Shown here one piece after another: positions 38,400 through 48,944 of a DNA stretch of 64,000 nt. Source of the DNA: Ailurus styani (lineage: Eukaryota > Chordata > Mammalia > Carnivora > Ailuridae); NCBI GenBank assembly GCA_002007465.1, contig LNAC01000065.1:5630990-5694989 (forward strand). Direction: 5' to 3'. The position numbers and the translations under genes are program-made. Positions within the stretch are counted from its first letter, which is position 1. Every line of letters begins with the position of its first letter. Under the pieces are notes generated by a model, which searched no databases, had not been told where the DNA came from, and was given only the letters and a program-made list of their open reading frames with translations.

Positions 38400-39640
38400 T
38401 TATTTTAAGTCCTTTAGGGGACCAAGCACAGAATAAATGGAGACATAAATCCCTAGCGATAACACCAGGTGTCCAGTGGACACCTGATAGATTGATGGTT
38501 TCCCTCCCTTTCTATATACCGTGCATCTTTCAGAGCCGTGTGCCTGCTGCCTGAGTTCTAATGAACAACTTTCTGTGCTTCTGAAAGTCAGAGAGGTCAC
38601 AGCATTGCTTAGCTCGATAATTGGGAGTATTGTGAGCCTTCACTATTGTCCTAGTGGAGTTCTGGGCTGTCTTCTCCTCTGACCTGATGATTAGTCCTTG
38701 CCTTGCTCCTGTGTTCTGTCTACTCTTATCTACTCCTGCCTTTCCCCAGGGAACTGGAGTGTTCAGCCTTCACTCAGATCTTTATTTTTCTCAGTTTATG
38801 TCTTCAGCACATGACTTTTCAAACCCAGTGGAAGCATTTTCTATGCTGGTGTCAGAGTTTGAGACTAATCTGCACCGAAGAAGTAAAATACAATATGATA
38901 TAAGTCTCCACTGGTGCTCCTGTCTTGAGGAGAATGTGATTTAACCTGGAAGACTTGGATGCCCAGAACACTAGCAAGATCTATGTATTTTTTTAGCACT
39001 TTTGTTTTACTCTATTTTGGATCACATTCTCACCATAAGGTGCACATGCGTTTAAAAAGATATCATGTTGATAAAATTGTCCTTTTAAAATTTAAAAGAG
39101 CTGGCAATATGTCTTCCTAGTGGTGTGTTTGAAATTGGACAGATACAAATAAAGATAACCAAGTTATAAACAGAAATATCCAATCTTGAGTCCAGCAGAG
39201 ATATTAATACACTGAAGAATCTATTTGGAGGATTTTAATTTCCCTAACAAAATATATTTTCTCCTGAGCTGTGACTTAGGAAAGCAGGCATCAGCACGTT
39301 GCCTTGAACTCCTCAGCACCTGTCATGATGATAAATTGTTACATAGCAAGTCTGCTTGAGCAAATCCCACCACCAATTTTAAATTGCTAAGCCCTTTGTA
39401 AGTTTCAGGGAGCACAGAGTACCTGAAATTACACCCAAATAAGTTAGTAGATAACCTTAGTTACCTCCACCTGACTAGCATCGACACCATCCATCAGCAA
39501 AAATTCCTATCTCATTATACAGGCTGAGATTTCTTCTTTCCAAATATCTAATTTAAAACAAGTTTCCATTTCTTTGGAAAGAATACACTGGGATACATTT
39601 CTCAACTATTTCTTCATAGTTGCATGAGTTAGAATAGACG
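38400..39640. other. Intergenic stretch, nothing recognised
   Basis: No gene or assignable repeat was seen. Confidence 0.45.
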
Positions 39641-39655
39641 CTTGCTTTTTATATG

Positions 39656-39690
39656 TCCATCCACTCATCCATCCATCCGTCCATTCTTCT
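39656..39690 (+). repeat. (TCCA)n-like simple repeat
   Basis: Imperfect catccatccgtccatt units. Confidence 0.8.
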
Positions 39691-39699
39691 GTCCATCAT

Positions 39700-40150
39700 T
39701 CATTCACATAGTCATTCATCATTTGACATTCAATAACCAACACAGGTTGGATGCCAACTCTATACCAGACAGCTGCCCAGGGCTTGGGGCTATACAAGGA
39801 CACTGTACCAAGGCTTGGGGGTGCAGATAAGTCTCCACCCTCTATGCTTGTAATAACAAGCATGAAAATTACTGACTTGGATAAAGGAATCTGATACATC
39901 ATCATGGAGTAGAATGGGGTGACAATTTAGGTGGGAGCAACTCAAAGTTGGGGGAACAGGGATGGTTCTCTGATGATACTTGAACAGAGTCCTAAGTAAT
40001 GAGAGAGTCAGCCGTAGGAAATGCTGGGGGAAGAGTTTTCCCAGCAGAGGAAACAGTACATGCCAGCTTTTGAGATGTCAAAAGGAGGCTGTTGGGGCTG
40101 GAGTGTGATGACCAAGAAACTGACATGCATGGTGGAAGGGGCTTATTCTG
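39700..40150. repeat. Old interspersed repeat, family not assigned
   Basis: 'ataccagacagctgcccagg', 'gatacttgaacagagtccta', 'ggaagagttttcccagcaga'. Same ordered series as at 29480. Confidence 0.7.
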
Positions 40151-40412
40151 AGGCCAATGGGGAGTTGTGGAAATGTTTCAGATGAGTTAGAAGATGGGGA
40201 GTGGGTTACAGTGAAGAGTGGATCCGGGTGGTGTGAAAACAGGTGGGGAGTTAGGTTGGATACTGTTGAGATAGTTGACTTGTGGTCAAAATCAGAAATA
40301 AGGCATTTGTACCAGGTTCAGGGACACTAAGGTAAGACACTAGTCATTCCCTCCAGGAAATGCTTGTCTGGAGCAAAGGGCTGGGGGCAATAAATGATGA
40401 CGGCAGTGTGCA

Positions 40413-40585
40413 GAAGGTACAAAGTGCATTGAAAAGGACCAGTAGCTTGCTCTGCCTGGGGAGGTTCAGGCAGCTTTGTGGAGGAGGTATTCTTTGGGCT
40501 GGATTTCAAAAGGGGAGTCAGGGTCAACCAGATGGAGAAAGGCATTCCAAATAAGAGGAATAGAATTTGCAAAGGCACAGAGGTA
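40413..40585. repeat. Second, partial copy of the same old repeat
   Basis: 'ggctggatttcaaaaggg', 'aggcattccaaataagagga' and 'tttgcaaaggcacagaggt' repeat the series seen just upstream. Confidence 0.6.
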
Positions 40586-40628
40586 CAGAAGTACAAGGTG
40601 TGACCAGTTTCAGGCTCATGGATAAACT

Positions 40629-40645
40629 CTGTGTGTGTGTGTGTG

Positions 40646-40686
<41 letters not shown>
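40629..40686 (+). repeat. (TG)n microsatellite with one interruption
   Basis: A TG run with one GTTG break near 40646. It creates the histidine/threonine-repeat frame on the minus strand. Confidence 0.97.
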
Positions 40687-40687
<1 letters not shown>

Positions 40688-41289
40688 ACATGCATCAGGA
40701 AAGTCTCAGGGAAATGGCTGGAGATGGGCCAAAGCCCAAAAGTAGCCATTAGAAGCTCACATGGCTCTGGGGACAACCAGGCATTGGGTAAATGAGTGGA
40801 GGGAGATAGAAGGAAGACAGTAGGAAACGGTGGGGACTTCGTCAATCTGAAGAGTGTAAGCGCACTGTAAAGGGAGCAGAATCTTCTCAGCTCCAGCCAA
40901 CAACTAAAGAGGGAAATGTTGTCAGGATTTCTGGACTACTAATGAAGTCTGAAAGCAAAAACCTCTTGAATTTTAAATGTTGACCATTAATTCAAACTCT
41001 AAAGTATTGTATGGGCCAAATAAAACACTTGTGAGCTGGGTGAGACTATGGGCTGATGGCTAGAAACATATGCACTACTGACAAAGGACTTGCTTTGGTT
41101 CCATTTTGTGCCTCCTTGGATGGGTGGTGCAGCCTGATTAAATTCAGTGAACGAAGCTACTGGGTTACCAGCTAGCCCTTCTAGCAGCATCAGAGTCCAG
41201 CAATTCATTTTCCAGGTGTTAAAGGAATACTTACTGTGTAGTCAGTAGTGTTCTTTCTCACCTTTTGAAAATATGCACAAAATCTGGGG

Positions 41290-41515
41290 TGACTGGAACC
41301 CCATTGCCCAGTATAGTGGCTACTAGCTACATGTGTTTATTTAAGTTTCAATGTAAGTCAACTAAAATTAACAAAAAGCAAAAATTCAGTCCCTTAGTCA
41401 TATTGTTCACATTTCAAGAACTCGATAGCCACAGGTGGCTAGTGGTTATCATATTGGTCATATCAGATACTGAGTGTCTTCATCACTGTAGACGTTTCTA
41501 TTGGACAGTGGTGCA
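41290..41515. mobile_element. hAT-type DNA transposon fragment
   Basis: 'tagtggctactagctacatg', 'gccacaggtggctagtggtt' and 'tttctattggacagtggtgc' are typical of a common nonautonomous hAT family. Confidence 0.8.
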
Positions 41516-41588
41516 CCAGGTTTTAGGTGACGAATTGACTGACATGCTGTTCTGTGTGGAAACTAACTCCATTCAGAAAAATGAACTG

Positions 41589-41810
41589 AAGGGGCACCTG
41601 GGTGGCTCAGTGGGTTAAGCCTCTGCCTTCAGCTCAGGTCATGATCTTAGGGTCCTGGGATTGAGTCCCGCATCGGGCTCTCTGCTCAGTGGGGAGCCTG
41701 CTTCCCCCTCTCCCTCTGCCTGCCTCTCTGCCTACTTGTGATGTCTCTGTCATATAAATAAATAAAATTTTAAAAAAAAGCTTCTGGCCTCAGCTCTTTA
41801 AAATAAAAAA
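41589..41810 (+). mobile_element. SINEC with a second 3' segment inside its target-site duplication
   Basis: Sense SINE ('ggggcacctgggtggctcag', 'gcctacttgtgatgtctctg') with its own A-rich tail ending near 41779. About 21 non-SINE bases (gcttctggcctcagctcttt) and a second A-rich tail follow. Perfect 14-bp duplications agaaaaatgaactg at 41575-41588 and 41811-41824 enclose the whole unit. Confidence 0.95.
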
Positions 41811-42294
41811 AGAAAAATGAACTGGAGTATATTTAGTGCAGACCCAAAACATTTTTAAGAATCTATCTTATATGTGTCTTTCTAAAGTTAAATTGGTACT
41901 GTGGTATTTTGGATGGGGATGATATGAAACACTTGAAGGATTAAATAGTCTCCATGTTTCCTTGACAGTTCTTATCCTGAACGGTTTCATGTTTCAGAAT
42001 TTCCAAAGAACTGTAGCTGAGCAAGTCAATACGTGCTCAGACTTGGGGGCCACGGTACTTGTATGTTTGCAGTGATGGATGGAGCTGGTCCTCTTTTTTA
42101 AAAGTCTCTGTGAATGAGGAAAGATGTCGATAGCTATTATGCAGCAAATAGTAAATGCTTAGTAATCATACACTGTCACCAAGGAAACAGCTTAAATGTT
42201 TAAGAACTTCTATTCCAGCTCAGAAACACCTAGATTCAGATGGTGGCTTCACCACTTAATAATATTAGCATCAAAGCCCTTGTTTATTTTCCAA

Positions 42295-42471
42295 TGTTAC
42301 ACTGTGATATGAGTATGTTTGTTATTTTCATTTTTAAAAAGAGGGGAAACCAAGTCACAGAAGAGTTAAATTACATCCCCAAAGTCACACAGCTGATAAT
42401 TGTTGTAGATAATAAAAGCTGTAGCTTGAATTCAGGTAGTCTGACACTAATGCCAATTTTCTTTTTCTCTT
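42295..42471 (-). repeat. MIR, interrupted by the SINE
   Basis: Reverse-complement MIR core (gaggggaaaccaagtcacag, aagtcacacagctgataa), followed by the tail of the element, which resumes after the SINE as ttcttaaccacacagcac. Confidence 0.8.
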
Positions 42472-42669
42472 CTTTTTTTAAAAATATTTCATTTATTTGA
42501 GAGAGAGAGAGAAAGAAAGAGCAAGGGCAGAAGTTGGGGTGGGAGGGGTGGAGGGAGAGGGAGAAGCAGACTGCTTGCTGAGCTGAGCAGGGAGCCCCAT
42601 CTCAGGACCCCAGGATCATGACCTGAACCAAAGGCCTGTGTTTAACTGACTGAACCACCCCGGTGTCCC
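42472..42669 (-). mobile_element. SINEC insertion that seeded the 68-bp array
   Basis: Antisense carnivore SINE: an A-rich tail in reverse (tttttttaaaaatatttc), a purine-rich middle and the tRNA-like head ending at the 'ccggtgtccc' edge. It is inserted in a minus-strand MIR. The flanks ctaatgccaattttctt and ctaaggcctgttttctt look like a diverged 17-bp target-site duplication. Its 5' 35 bases are the left half of the tandem unit. Confidence 0.85.
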
Positions 42670-45600
42670 TAAGGCCTGTTTTCTTAACCACACAGCACTC
42701 CGCCTGTGTTTAACTGACTGAACCACCCCGGTGTCCCTAAGGCCTGTTTTCTTAACCACACAGCACTCCGCCTGTGTTTAACTGACTGAACCACCCCGGT
42801 GTCCCTAAGGCCTGTTTTCTTAACCACACAGCACTCCGCCTGTGTTTAACTGACTGAACCACCCCGGTGTCCCTAAGGCCTGTTTTCTTAACCACACAGC
42901 ACTCCGCCTGTGTTTAACTGACTGAACCACCCCGGTGTCCCTAAGGCCTGTTTTCTTAACCACACAGCACTCCGCCTGTGTTTAACTGACTGAACCACCC
43001 CGGTGTCCCTAAGGCCTGTTTTCTTAACCACACAGCACTCCGCCTGTGTTTAACTGACTGAACCACCCCGGTGTCCCTAAGGCCTGTTTTCTTAACCACA
43101 CAGCACTCCGCCTGTGTTTAACTGACTGAACCACCCCGGTGTCCCTAAGGCCTGTTTTCTTAACCACACAGCACTCCGCCTGTGTTTAACTGACTGAACC
43201 ACCCCGGTGTCCCTAAGGCCTGTTTTCTTAACCACACAGCACTCCGCCTGTGTTTAACTGACTGAACCACCCCGGTGTCCCTAAGGCCTGTTTTCTTAAC
43301 CACACAGCACTCCGCCTGTGTTTAACTGACTGAACCACCCCGGTGTCCCTAAGGCCTGTTTTCTTAACCACACAGCACTCCGCCTGTGTTTAACTGACTG
43401 AACCACCCCGGTGTCCCTAAGGCCTGTTTTCTTAACCACACAGCACTCCGCCTGTGTTTAACTGACTGAACCACCCCGGTGTCCCTAAGGCCTGTTTTCT
43501 TAACCACACAGCACTCCGCCTGTGTTTAACTGACTGAACCACCCCGGTGTCCCTAAGGCCTGTTTTCTTAACCACACAGCACTCCGCCTGTGTTTAACTG
43601 ACTGAACCACCCCGGTGTCCCTAAGGCCTGTTTTCTTAACCACACAGCACTCCGCCTGTGTTTAACTGACTGAACCACCCCGGTGTCCCTAAGGCCTGTT
43701 TTCTTAACCACACAGCACTCCGCCTGTGTTTAACTGACTGAACCACCCCGGTGTCCCTAAGGCCTGTTTTCTTAACCACACAGCACTCCGCCTGTGTTTA
43801 ACTGACTGAACCACCCCGGTGTCCCTAAGGCCTGTTTTCTTAACCACACAGCACTCCGCCTGTGTTTAACTGACTGAACCACCCCGGTGTCCCTAAGGCC
43901 TGTTTTCTTAACCACACAGCACTCCGCCTGTGTTTAACTGACTGAACCACCCCGGTGTCCCTAAGGCCTGTTTTCTTAACCACACAGCACTCCGCCTGTG
44001 TTTAACTGACTGAACCACCCCGGTGTCCCTAAGGCCTGTTTTCTTAACCACACAGCACTCCGCCTGTGTTTAACTGACTGAACCACCCCGGTGTCCCTAA
44101 GGCCTGTTTTCTTAACCACACAGCACTCCGCCTGTGTTTAACTGACTGAACCACCCCGGTGTCCCTAAGGCCTGTTTTCTTAACCACACAGCACTCCGCC
44201 TGTGTTTAACTGACTGAACCACCCCGGTGTCCCTAAGGCCTGTTTTCTTAACCACACAGCACTCCGCCTGTGTTTAACTGACTGAACCACCCCGGTGTCC
44301 CTAAGGCCTGTTTTCTTAACCACACAGCACTCCGCCTGTGTTTAACTGACTGAACCACCCCGGTGTCCCTAAGGCCTGTTTTCTTAACCACACAGCACTC
44401 CGCCTGTGTTTAACTGACTGAACCACCCCGGTGTCCCTAAGGCCTGTTTTCTTAACCACACAGCACTCCGCCTGTGTTTAACTGACTGAACCACCCCGGT
44501 GTCCCTAAGGCCTGTTTTCTTAACCACACAGCACTCCGCCTGTGTTTAACTGACTGAACCACCCCGGTGTCCCTAAGGCCTGTTTTCTTAACCACACAGC
44601 ACTCCGCCTGTGTTTAACTGACTGAACCACCCCGGTGTCCCTAAGGCCTGTTTTCTTAACCACACAGCACTCCGCCTGTGTTTAACTGACTGAACCACCC
44701 CGGTGTCCCTAAGGCCTGTTTTCTTAACCACACAGCACTCCGCCTGTGTTTAACTGACTGAACCACCCCGGTGTCCCTAAGGCCTGTTTTCTTAACCACA
44801 CAGCACTCCGCCTGTGTTTAACTGACTGAACCACCCCGGTGTCCCTAAGGCCTGTTTTCTTAACCACACAGCACTCCGCCTGTGTTTAACTGACTGAACC
44901 ACCCCGGTGTCCCTAAGGCCTGTTTTCTTAACCACACAGCACTCCGCCTGTGTTTAACTGACTGAACCACCCCGGTGTCCCTAAGGCCTGTTTTCTTAAC
45001 CACACAGCACTCCGCCTGTGTTTAACTGACTGAACCACCCCGGTGTCCCTAAGGCCTGTTTTCTTAACCACACAGCACTCCGCCTGTGTTTAACTGACTG
45101 AACCACCCCGGTGTCCCTAAGGCCTGTTTTCTTAACCACACAGCACTCCGCCTGTGTTTAACTGACTGAACCACCCCGGTGTCCCTAAGGCCTGTTTTCT
45201 TAACCACACAGCACTCCGCCTGTGTTTAACTGACTGAACCACCCCGGTGTCCCTAAGGCCTGTTTTCTTAACCACACAGCACTCCGCCTGTGTTTAACTG
45301 ACTGAACCACCCCGGTGTCCCTAAGGCCTGTTTTCTTAACCACACAGCACTCCGCCTGTGTTTAACTGACTGAACCACCCCGGTGTCCCTAAGGCCTGTT
45401 TTCTTAACCACACAGCACTCCGCCTGTGTTTAACTGACTGAACCACCCCGGTGTCCCTAAGGCCTGTTTTCTTAACCACACAGCACTCCGCCTGTGTTTA
45501 ACTGACTGAACCACCCCGGTGTCCCTAAGGCCTGTTTTCTTAACCACACAGCACTCCGCCTGTGTTTAACTGACTGAACCACCCCGGTGTCCCTAAGGCC

Positions 45601-45786
45601 TGTTTTCTTAACCACACAGCACTCCGCCTGTGTTTAACTGACTGAACCACCCCGGTGTCCCTAAGGCCTGTTTTCTTAACCACACAGCACTCCGCCTGTG
45701 TTTAACTGACTGAACCACCCCGGTGTCCCTAAGGCCTGTTTTCTTAACCACACAGCACTCCGCCTGTGTTTAACTGACTGAACCAC
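42635..45786. repeat. Tandem array of a 68-bp unit, about 46.35 perfect copies
   Basis: The unit starts cctgtgtttaactgactgaa and ends cacacagcactccg; copies start at 42635, 42703, 42771 and so on. The array is 3,152 bp: 46 full units and a final 24-base partial unit. I saw no mismatch between copies: the printed lines recur identically every 1,020 bases (15 units). The first 35 bases of the unit are the 5' end of a minus-strand SINE and the other 33 are the flanking MIR. GC content is 53%, with two CpG sites per unit. Stop codons occur in all frames, so it does not encode protein. Confidence 0.98.
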
Positions 45787-45804
45787 ACTCCTGCGCTTCT
45801 GGTT

Positions 45805-45915
45805 GTTGCCGGTTTATTCAACCTCACTGTGCCCTGGGTTTCTCATCTGTAGGACGGGGATAACGGCCCCTAGCTCACAGGAGTTCTTGTAAAGATAAAG
45901 CTTGCGACACAGTAT
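45805..45915 (+). repeat. MIR fragment right of the array
   Basis: Matches the MIR core in sense: tttctcatctgtaggacggg, then a 'ttcttgtaaagataaa' segment. Confidence 0.7.
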
Positions 45916-45949
45916 CTGCTAGCTAACGTCGAATTTGTTCCCTGTTAAA

Positions 45950-46330
45950 GAAAAGCATTCCTTAAGAGAGTTTTTAAAAGCTCAATCTCATCATAAAATA
46001 AAGGTATTTAAACAACAAAGCTATAAAGTTTTTCTTTCACCTTATCAGAGTGGTAAAACCCCCAAATTCGATAATACTAATGCGGCAATGGCAGGGAATC
46101 CTCCTAAACCCTGCTGGTGGGGGTAATATAACCAGTAAGCAAGGAACTGGCAATAGCTATGAAAATTATGTCTTTAGGCCCAAGAAACCCACTTCCAGGA
46201 ATTGATCTTTTAGATCTGCTTGCTAGTATGCTTAAACATGCGTGTTTAAGAATATTCATTGCTCTGATATTTGTTGTAGCAGAATGTGGATCTAACAGTG
46301 TATTTGTCCTTTAGAAAAAGATTGACTTAA
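45950..46330 (+). mobile_element. L1 3' region, left part, split by a hAT element
   Basis: Sense L1: 'ttatcagagtggtaaaaccc', 'ccctgctggtgggggtaata', 'cccacttccaggaattgatc'. Confidence 0.8.
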
Positions 46331-46520
46331 CTAGGGTTCAGCAGACTTTTTGTATAAAGGAGCAGACAGCAAATATTTTAGACTTTGTGGGCCACGTGGT
46401 CTCTGGTGTGTGAAAACAGCCAGAGGCAATATGCAAATGAATGGCCACGGCTGTTTGCCAATGTGACTTGATTTACAGAAATAGGTGGCTTACTGAATTT
46501 GGCTTGCGGGCTCTCGTTTG
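46331..46520 (-). mobile_element. hAT-type element nested in L1
   Basis: 'gggttcagcagactttttgt', 'aaggagcagacagcaaatat', 'gaatggccacggctgtttgc'. Same family as 7693-7925, in reverse orientation. Confidence 0.78.
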
Positions 46521-46534
46521 CTCTCTCCTCACCT

Positions 46535-46640
46535 AAATAAGTCATGGTATGTCCACACATGGAAATACCATTCAGCCACTAAAAAGAGTATAGACCAACC
46601 TCTAAGACCTATGGTTCGGTGGAAAAATCACAATGTAGAA
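46535..46640 (+). mobile_element. L1 3' region, right part
   Basis: 'ggaaataccattcagccact' and 'aaaaagagtatagaccaacc' continue the L1 interrupted at 46330. Confidence 0.75.
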
Positions 46641-46890
46641 GCACTTACGGAGCCTCTGCCACATGCTAAGTGATATTCTAAGTGCTTTTCATCGTGTGTT
46701 AATTCATTACTACTCACAGTTACCATGGGAGGGAGCTGCTAGCCCTCCTAGAACTGTTACCCCATTCTAGACAAGAAAATTACAGTGGCACACATTAAGA
46801 AACTTGGTCAACTTCCCATAGCCAGTAAGTGTTGGAGCCAGGATTCAAACCACAACTTGAAACTCAAGAGCAAGCCCTCATCCTATGACA
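46640..46890 (-). repeat. MIR
   Basis: 'gccacatgctaagtgatatt', 'gacaagaaaattacagtgg', 'ggagccaggattcaaaccac'. Confidence 0.85.
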
Positions 46891-47013
46891 TGCTGCCTTC
46901 TAGAACAGGGTGGACCAGTCCAGGGTGCTACCTTTTATATGTACAAACAAATGGGATTACATCAGCTCTTTCCAGCTTATTTTTCATTAATAACTCTAAG
47001 GAAATTTTCAGAA

Positions 47014-47212
47014 TTTTTTTTTTTTTTGAGAGAGAGTGTGTGTGCATGCATGCGTGAGCAGAGGGGGAGGGGCAGAGGGAGAGAGAGAATCTAAAGCAGG
47101 GTCCACACCCAGTGTGGAGTCCTACATGGGGCTTGACCTCACAATCCTGAGATCCTGACCTGAGCCAAAATCAAGAGACAATGCTTAACAGACTGAGACG
47201 CCCAGTAGCCCC
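47014..47212 (-). mobile_element. SINEC, diverged
   Basis: Antisense SINE with poly(T), a short TG/CATG tract and the head 'gactgagacgcccagtagcc'. Confidence 0.9.
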
Positions 47213-47213
47213 T

Positions 47214-48715
47214 AGACATTTTTTCCTAATGGACTTCCAGAGAAACTTTAATATCACAGATAGACACGGTCTATCTGTTTAGGGAGTGTATGATGTGTGC
47301 TTCGTACACAAAGAGTAGGACTTTTCTGCCCTCTTCCTCCCATGAACCAATTTTCACCTTTTGTTGAACAATACTGTCCTGTTGAGAATGAGTGGATCAT
47401 GGGGTGCTTATGTCTTCATGCACAATCTCTGGAATTCAATCTTCATCTGTATGAAAGTGAGAACAATGGTCGCTTCTAGTGGTACAGTCTGGGAGGGTCA
47501 GAAGTGGGAGATCTCGGATTATATTAGTTTCTACCAAAAAATGAGGAGAAAATAAAGAAAGGCCCCTGAGTTGCCAAATCAAACAAGCATGTAGTGAAGG
47601 AGGGAGAGAGGCCCCACGAAGGAGCACCTGCTGGGCTCCCGTCATTTGTCCCGGCTGGCTGTGGTGCGGGAGCATTAATGAGGTCTCTGTGTCCCCAGGA
47701 AGTCCTTGCTTGGAGGAGAGCTGCCATTTCTTATGTCTGGGGCAAGAGTTTGTTTGCCTGGCTTCACTAGGTCAGTTGATAGCCTCTCCTTCCCTTCTCT
47801 ATAAAAGAGGTTTTTAGGATTCTTTGTTCCTCAACAAACAACACCAAATTGGAAGAAAGAAATAGATTTTTAGTGATTCCTTCGACTTCTTTCCTGGAAC
47901 CCAGAAATCCCCTTTAAAGTCATTACAATGAGATACAATTCCTATTCATTCTTTGTTTCCCAACAAACGAAGCCTTCCCTGGACCCAGCAGTACGTTTTG
48001 GGGCACGGGAAGGAACGGTGGCAGAAAGAACTGGTTAGAACAGGATAAGAATCCTCTAGATTCTAAGCTTTGCTCTCATTCACTAAACCACACTTCTGAT
48101 GCTGAAACTTTGTGTCGTGCAGGCATGGGCTCCACAATGACCGGTAATGAGCAGGTCATTAGGGACCTCTTAGTACACATGACTCAGAAGAGTGTGGAGA
48201 ACAGCATTAAAAAACACATGAAGTACAATGGAATGGAACAGAACTGAATCTAGTAAAAAATGGTGTATCTCGTGTGGTAAAGGTTTTGTGAAACTCTGAG
48301 TTCAGTGACGGGGGTACACTGGGGCACATTCAAAATGTATTTACTGTTCAGAGCACGTGTCCCCTGAAGAGATGGGCCCAGAGCTGTGGCAGGGCCTTGT
48401 GCCATCACCTGCAGCTTCTGTAGAAATGCTCCCCTCTCCAGGCATCCTCTAGCCCATCAACTTGTTTAAAATCCTCCGTAGCATACCAGTAGCTACACTT
48501 AGGTGTTTGTTTTTTGTTGGTTTGTTTTCTGTTTGAGCAGAGCTCAATAAAGTAAGGCCAATTACCAGAGAGTGGTGGCTATTAAACCATATTTTTAGGT
48601 CAAGAGGAATTTTCATCTCCATGTCACTTCATAACTATATTCTCAAACATTTGTGCCCCTTAAAGTCTGAGAGTCCTCGATTCTAAGTATTAGAATCAAA
48701 TCTTGGCAGCCTGAA
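47214..48715. other. Intergenic stretch, nothing recognised
   Basis: No gene or clear repeat was seen. Confidence 0.45.
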
Positions 48716-48730
48716 AATTTACAGAAATTT

Positions 48731-48927
48731 GGGCCGCCTGGGTGGCTCAGTCATTAAGCGTCTGCCTTCAGCCCAGGTCACGATCCCAGAGTCCTGGGAT
48801 CGAGCCCCACATCGGGCTCCCTGCTCGGCGGGAAGCCTGCTTCTCCCTCTCCCACTCCCTCTGCTTGTGTTCCCTCTCTCGCTGTGTCTCTCTCTGTCAT
48901 ATAAGTAAATCAAATCTTTAAAAACGA
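48731..48927 (+). mobile_element. SINEC, well preserved
   Basis: Sense SINE ('gggccgcctgggtggctcag'). The flanks tttacagaaattt (48718-48730) and tttacaggaattt (48928-48940) are a 13-bp duplication with one mismatch. Confidence 0.96.
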
Positions 48928-48944
48928 TTTACAGGAATTTATTT

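Noticed and set aside
40327..40845. 172-codon minus-strand open frame
   Set aside because: It runs through the TG microsatellite and an old repeat; the His/Thr repeat is the microsatellite read in frame.
42635..45786. CRISPR-like array
   Set aside because: The 68-bp units abut directly with no variable spacers, and the genome is mammalian.
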